A stretch of DNA of 35,553 nucleotides from Pseudomonas sp. PB120 (lineage in GTDB: Bacteria > Pseudomonadota > Gammaproteobacteria > Pseudomonadales > Pseudomonadaceae): the NCBI RefSeq assembly GCF_009761815.1, contig NZ_RWIN01000035.1:1-35553 (forward strand), given 5' to 3'. This document shows, in pieces, positions 8,218 to 15,597 of the stretch; the stretch's first letter is position 1; each line of letters starts with the position of its first letter. The notes beneath the pieces are model-generated. The model saw only the letters and a list, made by a program, of their open reading frames with translations. It did not search any database and was not told the origin of the DNA. The translations under genes and the position numbers were made by a program.

Positions 8218-9369
8218 TTAGACTTTCAACACTTTTCCGCCAATGGCAACGGCAACCAGTAACACCGCCATCAACCCAAACGCAAAACTCAAACTGCTGC
8301 CGTGGGCAATGAACCCGATCACCGCAGGCCCGGCAAGAATCCCCGCATACCCCAAGGTCGTGATCGCCGGCACGGCAATGTGTTCCGGCATGACCGTCTG
8401 TTTGCCCACCGCCGTGTACAGCACCGGCACGATGTTTGAACAACCTGCGCCCAGGAAGGCATAACCGAGCAACGCGACCTCCCAGGACGGGGCGAATGTC
8501 GCCAGCGCCAGGCCCGACGCGGCCGTCAGGCCACCGAACACAATGACGCGCGTCGAGCCCAGGCGCCGGACGATCCTGTCACCGGTCAACCGCCCGATGG
8601 TCATGGTCAGCGCAAACGCGGCGTAACCCAGCCCTGCATACGCCGTGTCGATCCCGCGCTCCTGCGTCAGGAACACCGCACTCCAGTCGAGCGCCGCGCC
8701 TTCGGCCAGGAACACGATGAAGCACATGCCGCCGATGAACAGCACGATCCCGTGGGGCACGGCAAACGCCGGGCCGGCGCTTTCACTGCCATAGGGCAAC
8801 AGATGCGGCGCGGCTTTGATTAGTGCCAGCACCAGGCACACGATGACCACCAGCATGGCCCCCAGCGGCGAAAAACCGAAGCCGAGCAGGGCGCTGACCC
8901 CCGCTGCGCCGACGATCCCGCCGAGACTGAACAGCCCATGGAAACCCGACATCATGTTCTTGCCGCTGGCGCGTTCGACGATCACCGCCTGCAGGTTCAC
9001 CGTTGAATCCACCGTGCCGAGCCCGGCACCGAACATGAACAGGGTGGCGATCAAGGCCGGCACCGACGAGACCGTTGCCAGCAATGGCAGCGCCGCACAG
9101 ATCAATAATGTCCCGCCGGCAGTTACCCGCCGGCAGCCGAAGCGTGAGGCCAGCAGTCCGGCCATCGGCATGGCCAGGATCGAGCCGACGCCCAGGCACA
9201 GCAGCAACAAGCCGAGCGTCCCTTCATCCAGTCCGGCGCGCGCCTTGGCGTACGGCACCAGCGGCGCCCACGCGGCGATGCCGAGGCCGGCGATGAAAAA
9301 GGCGATGCGCGTGGACATTTGCTCCAGGCGCCCGGGAACGAATGTGCTTGAGGTGTTGAGGCTGGTCAT
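8218..9369 (-). CDS. MFS transporter, YbjJ-like
   Basis: A 383-residue inner-membrane protein with about 12 hydrophobic segments, the major facilitator superfamily pattern. The first helix region (AFFIAGLGIAAWAPLVPYAK) and the loop after helix 2-3 (GLLASRFGCRR) resemble the YbjJ/Bsc6 group of small MFS proteins. Those are annotated only loosely as sugar or drug exporters, so no substrate is assigned. The chosen ATG has AAGGA about 6 nt upstream; a longer frame to 9417 lacks this. It is divergent from the DapF-like gene across a 168-nt gap with two palindromes. The pair may be co-regulated, and the transporter may move the substrate or product of that enzyme; this is inference from position only. 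Confidence 0.88.
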   Translation of the reverse strand: MTSLNTSSTFVPGRLEQMSTRIAFFIAGLGIAAWAPLVPYAKARAGLDEGTLGLLLLCLGVGSILAMPMAGLLASRFGCRRVTAGGTLLICAALPLLATVSSVPALIATLFMFGAGLGTVDSTVNLQAVIVERASGKNMMSGFHGLFSLGGIVGAAGVSALLGFGFSPLGAMLVVIVCLVLALIKAAPHLLPYGSESAGPAFAVPHGIVLFIGGMCFIVFLAEGAALDWSAVFLTQERGIDTAYAGLGYAAFALTMTIGRLTGDRIVRRLGSTRVIVFGGLTAASGLALATFAPSWEVALLGYAFLGAGCSNIVPVLYTAVGKQTVMPEHIAVPAITTLGYAGILAGPAVIGFIAHGSSLSFAFGLMAVLLVAVAIGGKVLKV

Positions 9370-9394
9370 ATCAATCCTTGGTAAAAAACGGCGC

Positions 9395-9424
9395 GTCCCC
9401 AAGGGACAGTGACTCACCGGTGAG
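9395..9424. promoter_or_regulatory. Two palindromes in a divergent promoter region
   Basis: GTCCC-CAA-GGGAC (9395-9407) and the perfect 12-mer CTCACCGGTGAG (9413-9424) lie 26-55 nt upstream of the MFS start codon, in the gap shared with the DapF-like gene. They are operator-like in size and place. No matching regulator gene is adjacent. Confidence 0.35.
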
Positions 9425-9537
9425 GTTCGATCAGTGCCCGGACGGTTTCTCGGTCAGCAGGGCGACATCGTTGCACAGCCGGGCCGTGTTTCGCGATATG
9501 TTGCGCCAGACTCATCAATTGCAGCGGGGAGGGCGCC

Positions 9538-10533
9538 ATGGCGCGGATGTACGATGCACGAGGCAATATCTATGTGGTTGTGGCGCCCGAAGAATTGCGC
9601 CGCAACGGTATCGATCTGCCGGAACAGGCCAGTCACGCGGTGCAAAGCCGGGAGGCATGGACGTCGGCAGCGATCGAGGCGTGTTGTGGCTGGGCGCCCG
9701 GCACACAGCCGCCCGGCAGCAAGGACCATCGCAGCGACGGTTTGCTGGTGGGGCCGTTCCAGGCGTCGCCGCCGTTCGATGTCTTGATTGTGAACACCGA
9801 TGGCACCCTCGCCGAGCGCAGTGGCAATGGCTTGACGATTTTTTCCCAGGCGCTCAGCGATCAGGGGCTGTGGCCGAACGATGAGGCGTGTGTGCTCAGG
9901 GTCCATCACGACAAGGCCGATGTGCGTTCACCGGGCGAAGCAACGGTGAAACCGGCGCAGGTCGAAGGCGTTCAAGGGTTCTGGCTGGACCTGGGCAAGC
10001 CGTCGTTCGGGCCGGATGCGGTCAGTGCTCACGGAGTCGATAGCGTGACATTTAATGGTCGCGAACTCAGTCACGTGCGGCCGTTGGCGTCACTCAATGC
10101 CGCGTGGTCGCGAAGCCAGTTCGCGCGGGTCGGTAATCCTCACTGCGTGACCCTTGTGGACGGCGCGGATGCTTTGCCGAGCAACGAGCAGATGCGTCAG
10201 CCTGAGTTGTCCGAGGGTTTGACGCGTATCGCCTACGCCATGCCGACGGGTGCCGGCCAGCCCTGTCCTGCGGGCGTGAACCTGCAGTGGGCGATGCTGG
10301 AATCCGAGGGGCGAGTCGTCGCGCGTGTGTTCGAACGTGGTGAAGGGCCTACGGCCTCGTCAGGGACCAGCGCGACGGCGGTGGCGTGCGCAGCGTGGCG
10401 GGTTGGATGGGTCGCGGCGGGCGAAGTTCGCGTGGTCATGCCCGGCGGCACGGCGCCGATTTTGCTGGAGGAGAAGGACGGTGAGTTGTGGCGGGTCAGT
10501 CTTTTTGGTACCGCTCGGTTGATGGGTTGTTAG
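9538..10533 (+). CDS. DapF-fold protein lacking both catalytic cysteines
   Basis: A 331-residue homologue of diaminopimelate epimerase (DapF/PrpF fold). Aligning by eye to E. coli DapF as I remember it, the N-terminal motif GLGNDF becomes ARGNIY, the first catalytic motif NADGSEVAQCGNG becomes NTDGTLAERSGNG (Cys to S95), GNPHCV is kept at 199-204, and the second motif ERGAGETQACGSG becomes ERGEGPTASSGTS (Cys to S275). The VELPGG motif survives as VVMPGG. Both acid/base cysteines are thus serine, so ordinary DAP epimerase activity is doubtful. The gene is not next to lysA, and the true dapF should lie elsewhere. GAGG precedes the ATG at 9538; an in-frame ATG at 9547 is an alternative. It is divergent from the MFS gene. 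Possible roles are an epimerase, isomerase or dehydratase on another amino acid, or a binding protein. Confidence 0.8.
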   Translation: MARMYDARGNIYVVVAPEELRRNGIDLPEQASHAVQSREAWTSAAIEACCGWAPGTQPPGSKDHRSDGLLVGPFQASPPFDVLIVNTDGTLAERSGNGLTIFSQALSDQGLWPNDEACVLRVHHDKADVRSPGEATVKPAQVEGVQGFWLDLGKPSFGPDAVSAHGVDSVTFNGRELSHVRPLASLNAAWSRSQFARVGNPHCVTLVDGADALPSNEQMRQPELSEGLTRIAYAMPTGAGQPCPAGVNLQWAMLESEGRVVARVFERGEGPTASSGTSATAVACAAWRVGWVAAGEVRVVMPGGTAPILLEEKDGELWRVSLFGTARLMGC

Positions 10534-10542
10534 TTAGATCGC

Positions 10543-10619
10543 CATCGCGAGCGGGCTCGCTCCCACAGGGGATTTGTGAACGACACAGGTCCAGTGTGGG
10601 AGCGAGCTTGCTCGCGATG
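10543..10619. repeat. REP pair, second copy flanking the MFS/DapF-like unit
   Basis: Arms 10543-10567 and 10595-10619 are imperfect complements (core GCGAGC-GGCTCGC against GCGAGCTTGCTCGC). The spacer GGATTTGTGAACGACACAG is identical to that at 8122-8193 and in the same orientation. It separates the convergent DapF-like and deaminase genes. Confidence 0.85.
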
Positions 10620-10643
10620 AGGCCCGCCCAGCCAACAAAGAAC

Positions 10644-11891
10644 TCAGCCCTGATCGCCAAAGAACTCCACCACCGGCATCTCCCGCTTCATCAACACCTT
10701 CCCGCCGCGCACCGAATACAGCGGCAAGCCCTGACTGCGGATCACCTCGTAATCGCTGTCCGCCGACAGAATCAGCAAATTCGCCGGCCGTCCGCGTTCC
10801 AGTCCATAGCGTTCCCCTAAGGCCAAGGTCCTGGCGCTGTTGTCGGTCACCAGGTCCAGCGCACTTTGCAGATTGCGGTAACCGAGCATGTGGCAGATGT
10901 GCAGGCCCGCTTCGAGCACCCTGAGAATGTTGCCATTACCCAGCGGATACCACGGATCGACAATCGAATCCTGGCCGAAACAGACATTGATGCCCGCTTC
11001 AAGCAACTCGTTGACCCGAGTCACGCCACGGCGTTTCGGGAAGTTGTCGTAGCGCCCCTGCAAGTGAATGCTTTCGGTGGGGCAGGACACAAAGTTGATC
11101 CCTGAATGCCCAAGCAGCCGAAACAGCTTGGCGCAGTAGGCGTTGTCGTAGGAGCCCATCGCCGTGGTGTGGCTGGCGGTGACACGTGCGCCCATGTCGC
11201 GGCTGCGCGCCTCTTCGGCCAGCACTTCAAGGAAGCGTGAGTGCGGGTCATCGGTTTCATCGCAATGCACGTCCACCAGGCAGCCGGTGCGTTCGGCGAG
11301 GTCCATCAGGAACTTCACCGAGCTGACGCCCTGGTCGCGGGTGTACTCGAAATGCGGAATGCCGCCGACCACATCGGCGCCCATGCTGATCGCTTCTTCC
11401 ATCAACTCGCGGCCGTTGCGGTACGACTCGATGCCTTCCTGGGGGAACGCGACGATTTGCATGTCGACCAGGTGCCGGCTTTCCTCGCGCACTTCAAGCA
11501 TTGCCTTGAGCGCTGTCAATGAAGGGTCGGTGACGTCGACGTGGGTGCGCACGTGCTGGATGCCGTGGGCGGCGAGGGTCTGGATGGTTTTCCTGGCGCG
11601 GGTCTTGGTGTCTTCTTTAGTAATCGTCACCTTGCGCTCGCCCCAGCACTCGATGCCCTCGAACAGCGTGCCGCTCATGTTCCAGCGCGGCTCGCCGGCG
11701 GTGAGGGTCGCGTCGAGGTGGATGTGCGGTTCGACGAAGGGCGGCACCACCAGGTTGCCGCCGGCGTCCAGGTCATCGGGCCCCAGGGTCGGGGCTTCGG
11801 TCTGCCGGGCAATACTGCCGATCAGGCCGTTTTCCAGGTGCAACTCATGCAGGCCTTCTTGGTTGCGCAGGCGGGCGTTGATGATGTGCAT
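10644..11891 (-). CDS. codA: CodA-like amidohydrolase, possible 5-methylcytosine deaminase
   Basis: A 415-residue cytosine-deaminase-family amidohydrolase (E. coli CodA is 427). Metal and substrate residues are in place: H56-x-H58 (EPHIHLD), Q151 (FPQEG), H209 and E212 (HCDET), H241 (SHTTA) and D308. The active-site segment reads GQDSIVDPWYPLG, where E. coli CodA has GHDDVFDPWYPLG. The residue equal to E. coli Asp314 is therefore Ser309, while W314 (E. coli W319) is kept. Loss of Asp314 is the published marker used to find CodA homologues that deaminate 5-methylcytosine to thymine. The product is thus uracil, or thymine if the specificity is widened. The ATG at 11891 matches the family start; the upstream extension is repeat-derived sequence. 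No codB permease is adjacent, so it appears to stand alone between two REP pairs. Confidence 0.88.
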   Translation of the reverse strand: MHIINARLRNQEGLHELHLENGLIGSIARQTEAPTLGPDDLDAGGNLVVPPFVEPHIHLDATLTAGEPRWNMSGTLFEGIECWGERKVTITKEDTKTRARKTIQTLAAHGIQHVRTHVDVTDPSLTALKAMLEVREESRHLVDMQIVAFPQEGIESYRNGRELMEEAISMGADVVGGIPHFEYTRDQGVSSVKFLMDLAERTGCLVDVHCDETDDPHSRFLEVLAEEARSRDMGARVTASHTTAMGSYDNAYCAKLFRLLGHSGINFVSCPTESIHLQGRYDNFPKRRGVTRVNELLEAGINVCFGQDSIVDPWYPLGNGNILRVLEAGLHICHMLGYRNLQSALDLVTDNSARTLALGERYGLERGRPANLLILSADSDYEVIRSQGLPLYSVRGGKVLMKREMPVVEFFGDQG

Positions 11892-11991
11892 GAGGCGAAT
11901 CCTTTTAGAGAATCGTGTAGGCAATGACTCTACGTTAGCGCGCCAGCAGTGATCCCTGCCAGCAGCGTTGACCACTGCAGTCAAAAATAAA

Positions 11992-12091
11992 TGTGGGAGC
12001 GAGCCTGCTCGCGATGAACTTGAGATCGCCACGGGGTACCAGGCTCCCAGCGTCATCGATTACGACCATCGCGAGCAGGTTCGCTCCCACA
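11992..12091. repeat. REP-type inverted repeat pair
   Basis: Arms 11992-12016 and 12067-12091 (core GGGAGCGAGCCTGCTCGCG) match with one mismatch and are 50 bases apart. They lie upstream of the deaminase gene and just past the stop of the alpha/beta hydrolase gene. This is the same family as the copies at 1441, 8122 and 10543. Confidence 0.85.
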
Positions 12092-12106
12092 GTGGATTGG
12101 GTTAAA

Positions 12107-12937
12107 TCAGGCGGATTTGTGTTGCGGCAGAAACCGTAGCAACGCTGCGATGATCGCTTCGGGCGCGTCTTCCTGAACCAGATGCCCCGCGTTCGGAACC
12201 GCATGGAACTGCGATCCTGGAATCATTCGATGCAGCGCTTGGCCGCGTTCGATGGGAATCCACTGATCGTCCTCGCCCCACAAAATCTGCACCGGGCACC
12301 GGACCTTCGGGTACAACCCTTCAACTTCGCGCGTGTATCGCTCATCCATCTGCGCAATTTGTCGGTAAAACGCCGCTTGCCCCGGATCGCACAGCCACGG
12401 CGACACATAGGGTTGCAGTTCGTCGTCCGGGATGTCGCGCTTGATTGCCCCACGAATGTAGGCCGGCACAATGGCTCGCTGGATGTAGTCGGGCAGTCCG
12501 CTGAAGGCGGCCTCATGCTGGCGCACATGCTGCACAAACGGCGATCCCCATGGCGTCAGCGCCACGGGATCGATCAGGGTCAGGCTGCGGTAATCCTTGC
12601 CATTGAGCAGATGTGCGCGCAACGCGGTCGCGCCGCCGAAGTCGTGGGCCACCACATCCGGACGGTCCAGACCCCAGTGATCGAGCAAGTTCGCCAACAG
12701 ATGGTTCTGAACCCCCAGCGACACATCACCGTCAATTTTCTCTGACTGGCCGTAGCCCAGCAGGTCGAAGTAATGCACGCGGTGTGTAGTGATGAAATGC
12801 GGTGCAATCCGGTGCCAGACACACGAGGAGAAGGGCGTGCCGTGAACGAACACCAGGGGCGGGCCGTCGCCGCGTACGGCGTAACGCACGGTGTGTCCGT
12901 TGAAGCGAAAGGTCTGAGCCAGCGGCCAGTCAGTCAT
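12107..12937 (-). CDS. Alpha/beta hydrolase with Asp nucleophile (dehalogenase/epoxide hydrolase type)
   Basis: A 276-residue alpha/beta-hydrolase-fold enzyme with no signal peptide, so probably cytoplasmic. The oxyanion motif HGTP is at 32-35. The nucleophile elbow reads VVAHDFGG, giving D99 instead of the usual serine. The acid is probably in WGEDDQWIP and the base His in NAGHLVQED. HD-[WF]-GG elbows are characteristic of haloalkane dehalogenases, fluoroacetate dehalogenases and epoxide hydrolases, which form an ester intermediate on Asp. The exact substrate is not visible. A cap domain fits the stretch of about residues 130-200. The ATG at 12937 has AAGGA 8 nt upstream; the longer frame to 13198 runs into repeat sequence and is rejected. 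It is monocistronic by appearance. Confidence 0.88.
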   Translation of the reverse strand: MTDWPLAQTFRFNGHTVRYAVRGDGPPLVFVHGTPFSSCVWHRIAPHFITTHRVHYFDLLGYGQSEKIDGDVSLGVQNHLLANLLDHWGLDRPDVVAHDFGGATALRAHLLNGKDYRSLTLIDPVALTPWGSPFVQHVRQHEAAFSGLPDYIQRAIVPAYIRGAIKRDIPDDELQPYVSPWLCDPGQAAFYRQIAQMDERYTREVEGLYPKVRCPVQILWGEDDQWIPIERGQALHRMIPGSQFHAVPNAGHLVQEDAPEAIIAALLRFLPQHKSA

Positions 12938-13030
12938 GGGCGCGTCCTTTTGGCAAGAGGGTGCCAAAAAGCATAGGCATAAAAAACAGCGTTGAGGGCT
13001 AATGCCTATAAGTAGGCATGACTCATTACT

Positions 13031-13138
13031 TGTGGCGAGGGAGCTTGTCGGAACGCCGCACCGTCCCGCTGGGTCGCGAAGCGGCCCCCAGAAAAAGGAC
13101 TGCTGCGCAGTCCAGCGGGAGCAAGCTCCCTCGCCACA
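13031..13138. repeat. Second-type repeat (TGTGGCGAGGGAGCTTG family)
   Basis: Outer arms TGTGGCGAGGGAGCTTG (13031-13047) and its exact complement (13122-13138) enclose an inner hairpin GGACTGC-TGC-GCAGTCC (13097-13113). This family is common between genes of the P. fluorescens group and differs from the GCGAGC REP copies elsewhere in the window. It fills most of the gap between the alpha/beta hydrolase promoter region and the end of queD. Confidence 0.8.
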
Positions 13139-13164
13139 GGGTTTTGCGGGTGTTGTAGAGCTGA

Positions 13165-13521
13165 TTACTCGCCGCGATAGATGCAACCGCTGGTGCACGT
13201 TTCATGGATACGGATCGCACTGAGTTCCGGCAACAGAGGCTTCAATTCATTCCAGATGAACACGGCCAGCACTTCGCTGGTCGGGTTTTCCAGACCGGGA
13301 ATGTCGTTCAGGTAGTTGTGATCCAGGCGCTCGTAAAGCGGCTTGAAGATCGCCTTGATTTCCGAAAAGTCACGGATCCAGCCGGTGTGCGGATCGAGGT
13401 CGCCGCTGAGGTGGATCGCTACTTTGAACGAGTGACCATGCAGGCGGCCGCACTTGTGGCCTTCCGGCACGTGAGGCAGGCGGTGGGCGGATTCGAACGT
13501 AAACTCTTTGAAGATTTCCAC
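13165..13521 (-). CDS. queD: 6-carboxy-5,6,7,8-tetrahydropterin synthase
   Basis: A 118-residue QueD of the 6-pyruvoyl-tetrahydropterin synthase family. It turns dihydroneopterin triphosphate into 6-carboxytetrahydropterin, the second step of queuosine (7-deazaguanine tRNA base) synthesis. Zinc ligands are H13 (SAHRL), H28 and H30 (LHGHS). The catalytic cysteine is C24 (KCGRLHGH). The length is normal for bacterial QueD. The start is GTG at 13521, placed by the conserved [17 protein letters not shown] beginning; the ribosome site is weak. No queC or queE is in the window. The upstream 85 nt hold a CCAGAGCTCTGG palindrome (13583-13594); I see no clear preQ1 riboswitch. Confidence 0.95.
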   Translation of the reverse strand: MEIFKEFTFESAHRLPHVPEGHKCGRLHGHSFKVAIHLSGDLDPHTGWIRDFSEIKAIFKPLYERLDHNYLNDIPGLENPTSEVLAVFIWNELKPLLPELSAIRIHETCTSGCIYRGE

Positions 13522-13606
13522 AGTGATTTTCAGCTCTGTCAGGTGGCGATCGCCGCGGCGATGTGGGCAGGCGGCGAGTTTACCAGAGCTCTGGACAAAA
13601 CACTGA

Positions 13607-14686
13607 CTAAAGGGTCAGCAAGCGCTCGCCGAAGCGACCATTGGCGGCCAGCTCCAGAAACTCGTCACCCAATCGGCGGCTTTCATCCATGGCCGTGCGC
13701 CAGTATTTCTGGCGGGCTGGCGCATCGCCCATGAAACGCTTGAAATCGTTTCGGTCAGGCAGTTTGCCGAACGGCAGGCGCGACAGATATTCCCGGGACG
13801 GCGCCAGCAGCAGCACATTCTGCAAGCGTGCCGGGCAGGCGCGGCGCCACGGCAGGGTCTTGTCAAACCAGCCGGGAATCACCCGGTCGGTGAAATGCGG
13901 ATAGAGCACGATGTCATTGCCGCTGTAGGGCAGGTCGAGGTGGTAGTCCAGCAGCCCGCCATCGCGGAACGTGCCGGCACCGGCCCCCGGCAGTTCGCGC
14001 ACGCCTTCCATCACCATCGGGATCGAGCCCGATGCGAGCAGGGCCTGGCGCAGGTTGCCGGCAGTGAGCGAGACGAAGCGCGACGGGAAGTCGTTCAACC
14101 CGTTGACCGGCGGCGCCAGGCGCGGGTCGTGGATGATCAGCCGTTCGAAATGCCGCGACAGTCGTGACCGGCCGCGAAGGTTGTCGGCGATCACCGATGA
14201 CAAGCCGAGCCCCAGCCGGCCGCGATGGTCGTCCGCCAGCAGTCCGTGGCTTTTGACCACCATGATGTTCAGTCGGTAATGGGGATTGTCCAGGATCGAG
14301 GCATCGCGACCGTCGAGCAATTCATCGAGCATGCGCCGGGAACTCTGAGAGATCTGCGCCATGGTCACGCCTTTGGCGAAGTCCTGCCCGGTGTACAAGT
14401 GACCGAGGCGACGGATGCCTTCGGCCGCGTCCGGCAGGCAGGCGCTGGCGAAGCGCCAGGAACCCACCGATGCCCCAATCAGCGAACGCTCGCGAGGCGC
14501 TGCCGGCAGCCATTCACCAAACAGCGCCAGGTCCAGACCTTGAATGCCCAGGGCTTTCGGTCCCCCGGCGGCTCCCGGCAGCGTGCCCACATCAATTGCG
14601 CTCAAGCCGTCTTGACGGATGCGCGTCAACGCACGTGAACCGGCTTTGAGGATCAGCGAAGGAAACTTGATGTGGATAGCGGTCAT
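13607..14686 (-). CDS. Patatin-like phospholipase family protein
   Basis: A 359-residue patatin-like acyl hydrolase. Patatins use a Ser-Asp dyad to cleave lipid acyl esters. The glycine-rich oxyanion loop is [10 protein letters not shown] (38-47), the nucleophile is S73 in GASVG, and the catalytic Asp is D242 in RDGGLLDYH. No signal peptide or membrane helix is evident, so it is probably intracellular. The ATG at 14686 is chosen; a TTG seven codons upstream is possible, and neither has a strong ribosome site. It is separated from the L,D-transpeptidase gene upstream by a terminator-like hairpin, so it is likely transcribed alone. No type VI secretion or immunity partner is adjacent. The physiological lipid is unknown. 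Confidence 0.87.
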   Translation of the reverse strand: MTAIHIKFPSLILKAGSRALTRIRQDGLSAIDVGTLPGAAGGPKALGIQGLDLALFGEWLPAAPRERSLIGASVGSWRFASACLPDAAEGIRRLGHLYTGQDFAKGVTMAQISQSSRRMLDELLDGRDASILDNPHYRLNIMVVKSHGLLADDHRGRLGLGLSSVIADNLRGRSRLSRHFERLIIHDPRLAPPVNGLNDFPSRFVSLTAGNLRQALLASGSIPMVMEGVRELPGAGAGTFRDGGLLDYHLDLPYSGNDIVLYPHFTDRVIPGWFDKTLPWRRACPARLQNVLLLAPSREYLSRLPFGKLPDRNDFKRFMGDAPARQKYWRTAMDESRRLGDEFLELAANGRFGERLLTL

Positions 14687-14728
14687 ACCGGTCTCGAAGT
14701 CTGGCAAACGGGCGGATTATAAACAGGT

Positions 14729-14753
14729 GTGGGCCCATTGTTGCCGGGCCCAC
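14729..14753 (-). terminator. Terminator-like hairpin after the minus-strand transpeptidase gene
   Basis: GTGGGCCC (14729-14736) and GGGCCCAC (14746-14753) form a perfect 8-bp stem with a 9-nt loop. On the minus strand it is followed by CTGTTTATAA, a short U-rich tail. It lies between the stop at 14816 and the patatin start. Confidence 0.55.
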
Positions 14754-14815
14754 TTCACGTTGCAGACTTTTCGAAGACCGGTACCAGGATTATAGTTTTG
14801 ACGAATGATCGTCAT

Positions 14816-15520
14816 TCAGCGGCGGGTGCTGGCTTTGGAAGCAGTGGCCACAGTGGCGCCACCACAATTGATATAGGACGACGATTTCAACCAGCGCTGG
14901 TCCGGGTAATAGGAAAACAGCAGCTGCCCATCCTTCATCGAATCAATCAGGCGATGAGCGATGGCAGGCCGGACGGCCGGGCAGCCGAGGCTTCTGCCAA
15001 TCCGGCCATTGGCCCGCGCCAGGACAGGGCTGACATAGGGCGCGCCATGAATGACGATCGCCCGGTCAAACGCGTTGTCGTTGAAACCCGGTTCCAGGCC
15101 TTCCATGCGCAACGAATAGCCGTTCTGCCCGACGTAGCTAGACTGGGTGCGGTACAAGCCGAGGCTGGTGGCAAAGCTTTCGTTCTGATTGGAGAAGTTG
15201 ACGGCCATGTTCTCGCCGCTGTTGCGACCGTGGGCCACCAGCTCGTGAAACAGCAACTTGCGTTTTTTCAGGTCAAATACCCACAACCGCTGTTCGGTGG
15301 AGGGCATGGAATAATCGATGACTGCCAGTCGTTGGGCCGGGGCGGCGCCCTGGGCCTGAGTGCATTGAGTGGCGCGGACGGCCAGGGCAATGACCTTGGC
15401 GTCCGCGCCGGGCGCCGCTTTGACAAGGGCGGCCGCCAGCGAATCGGCGTAGGCTGACGGTACTGACGTGATCGTCAGTAGCAGGGCCGTGAATAGAAAG
15501 CCAAAGCGGTCTAGCGCCAT
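14816..15520 (-). CDS. Secreted murein L,D-transpeptidase catalytic-domain protein (YkuD_2 type)
   Basis: A 234-residue exported protein with a signal peptide (about 1-25, ending SAYA). The remainder matches the YkuD_2 branch of L,D-transpeptidase-like proteins: a conserved VIDYSMPSTEQRLWVFDL strand region, AHG-x-NSGENMA, an HGAPYV segment with the conserved His, and SLGCPAVRP carrying the candidate catalytic Cys. True L,D-transpeptidases join meso-DAP residues or attach lipoproteins in peptidoglycan. The exact activity of this branch is poorly defined. It is divergent from a full YcbB-type transpeptidase gene across 77 nt, suggesting shared control of cell-wall remodelling. The ATG at 15520 gives a good signal sequence. 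Confidence 0.85.
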   Translation of the reverse strand: MALDRFGFLFTALLLTITSVPSAYADSLAAALVKAAPGADAKVIALAVRATQCTQAQGAAPAQRLAVIDYSMPSTEQRLWVFDLKKRKLLFHELVAHGRNSGENMAVNFSNQNESFATSLGLYRTQSSYVGQNGYSLRMEGLEPGFNDNAFDRAIVIHGAPYVSPVLARANGRIGRSLGCPAVRPAIAHRLIDSMKDGQLLFSYYPDQRWLKSSSYINCGGATVATASKASTRR

Positions 15521-15597
15521 ATAGATGTCTCATCATGATAATTTCGAGTCTAGCAGCAGGTTTGCCAGGCGTTGAAGGCGGAGATTAAGGATTATCC

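Noticed and set aside
13522..13606. preQ1 riboswitch upstream of queD
   Set aside because: No recognisable preQ1 aptamer pattern; only a short CCAGAGCTCTGG palindrome is present.
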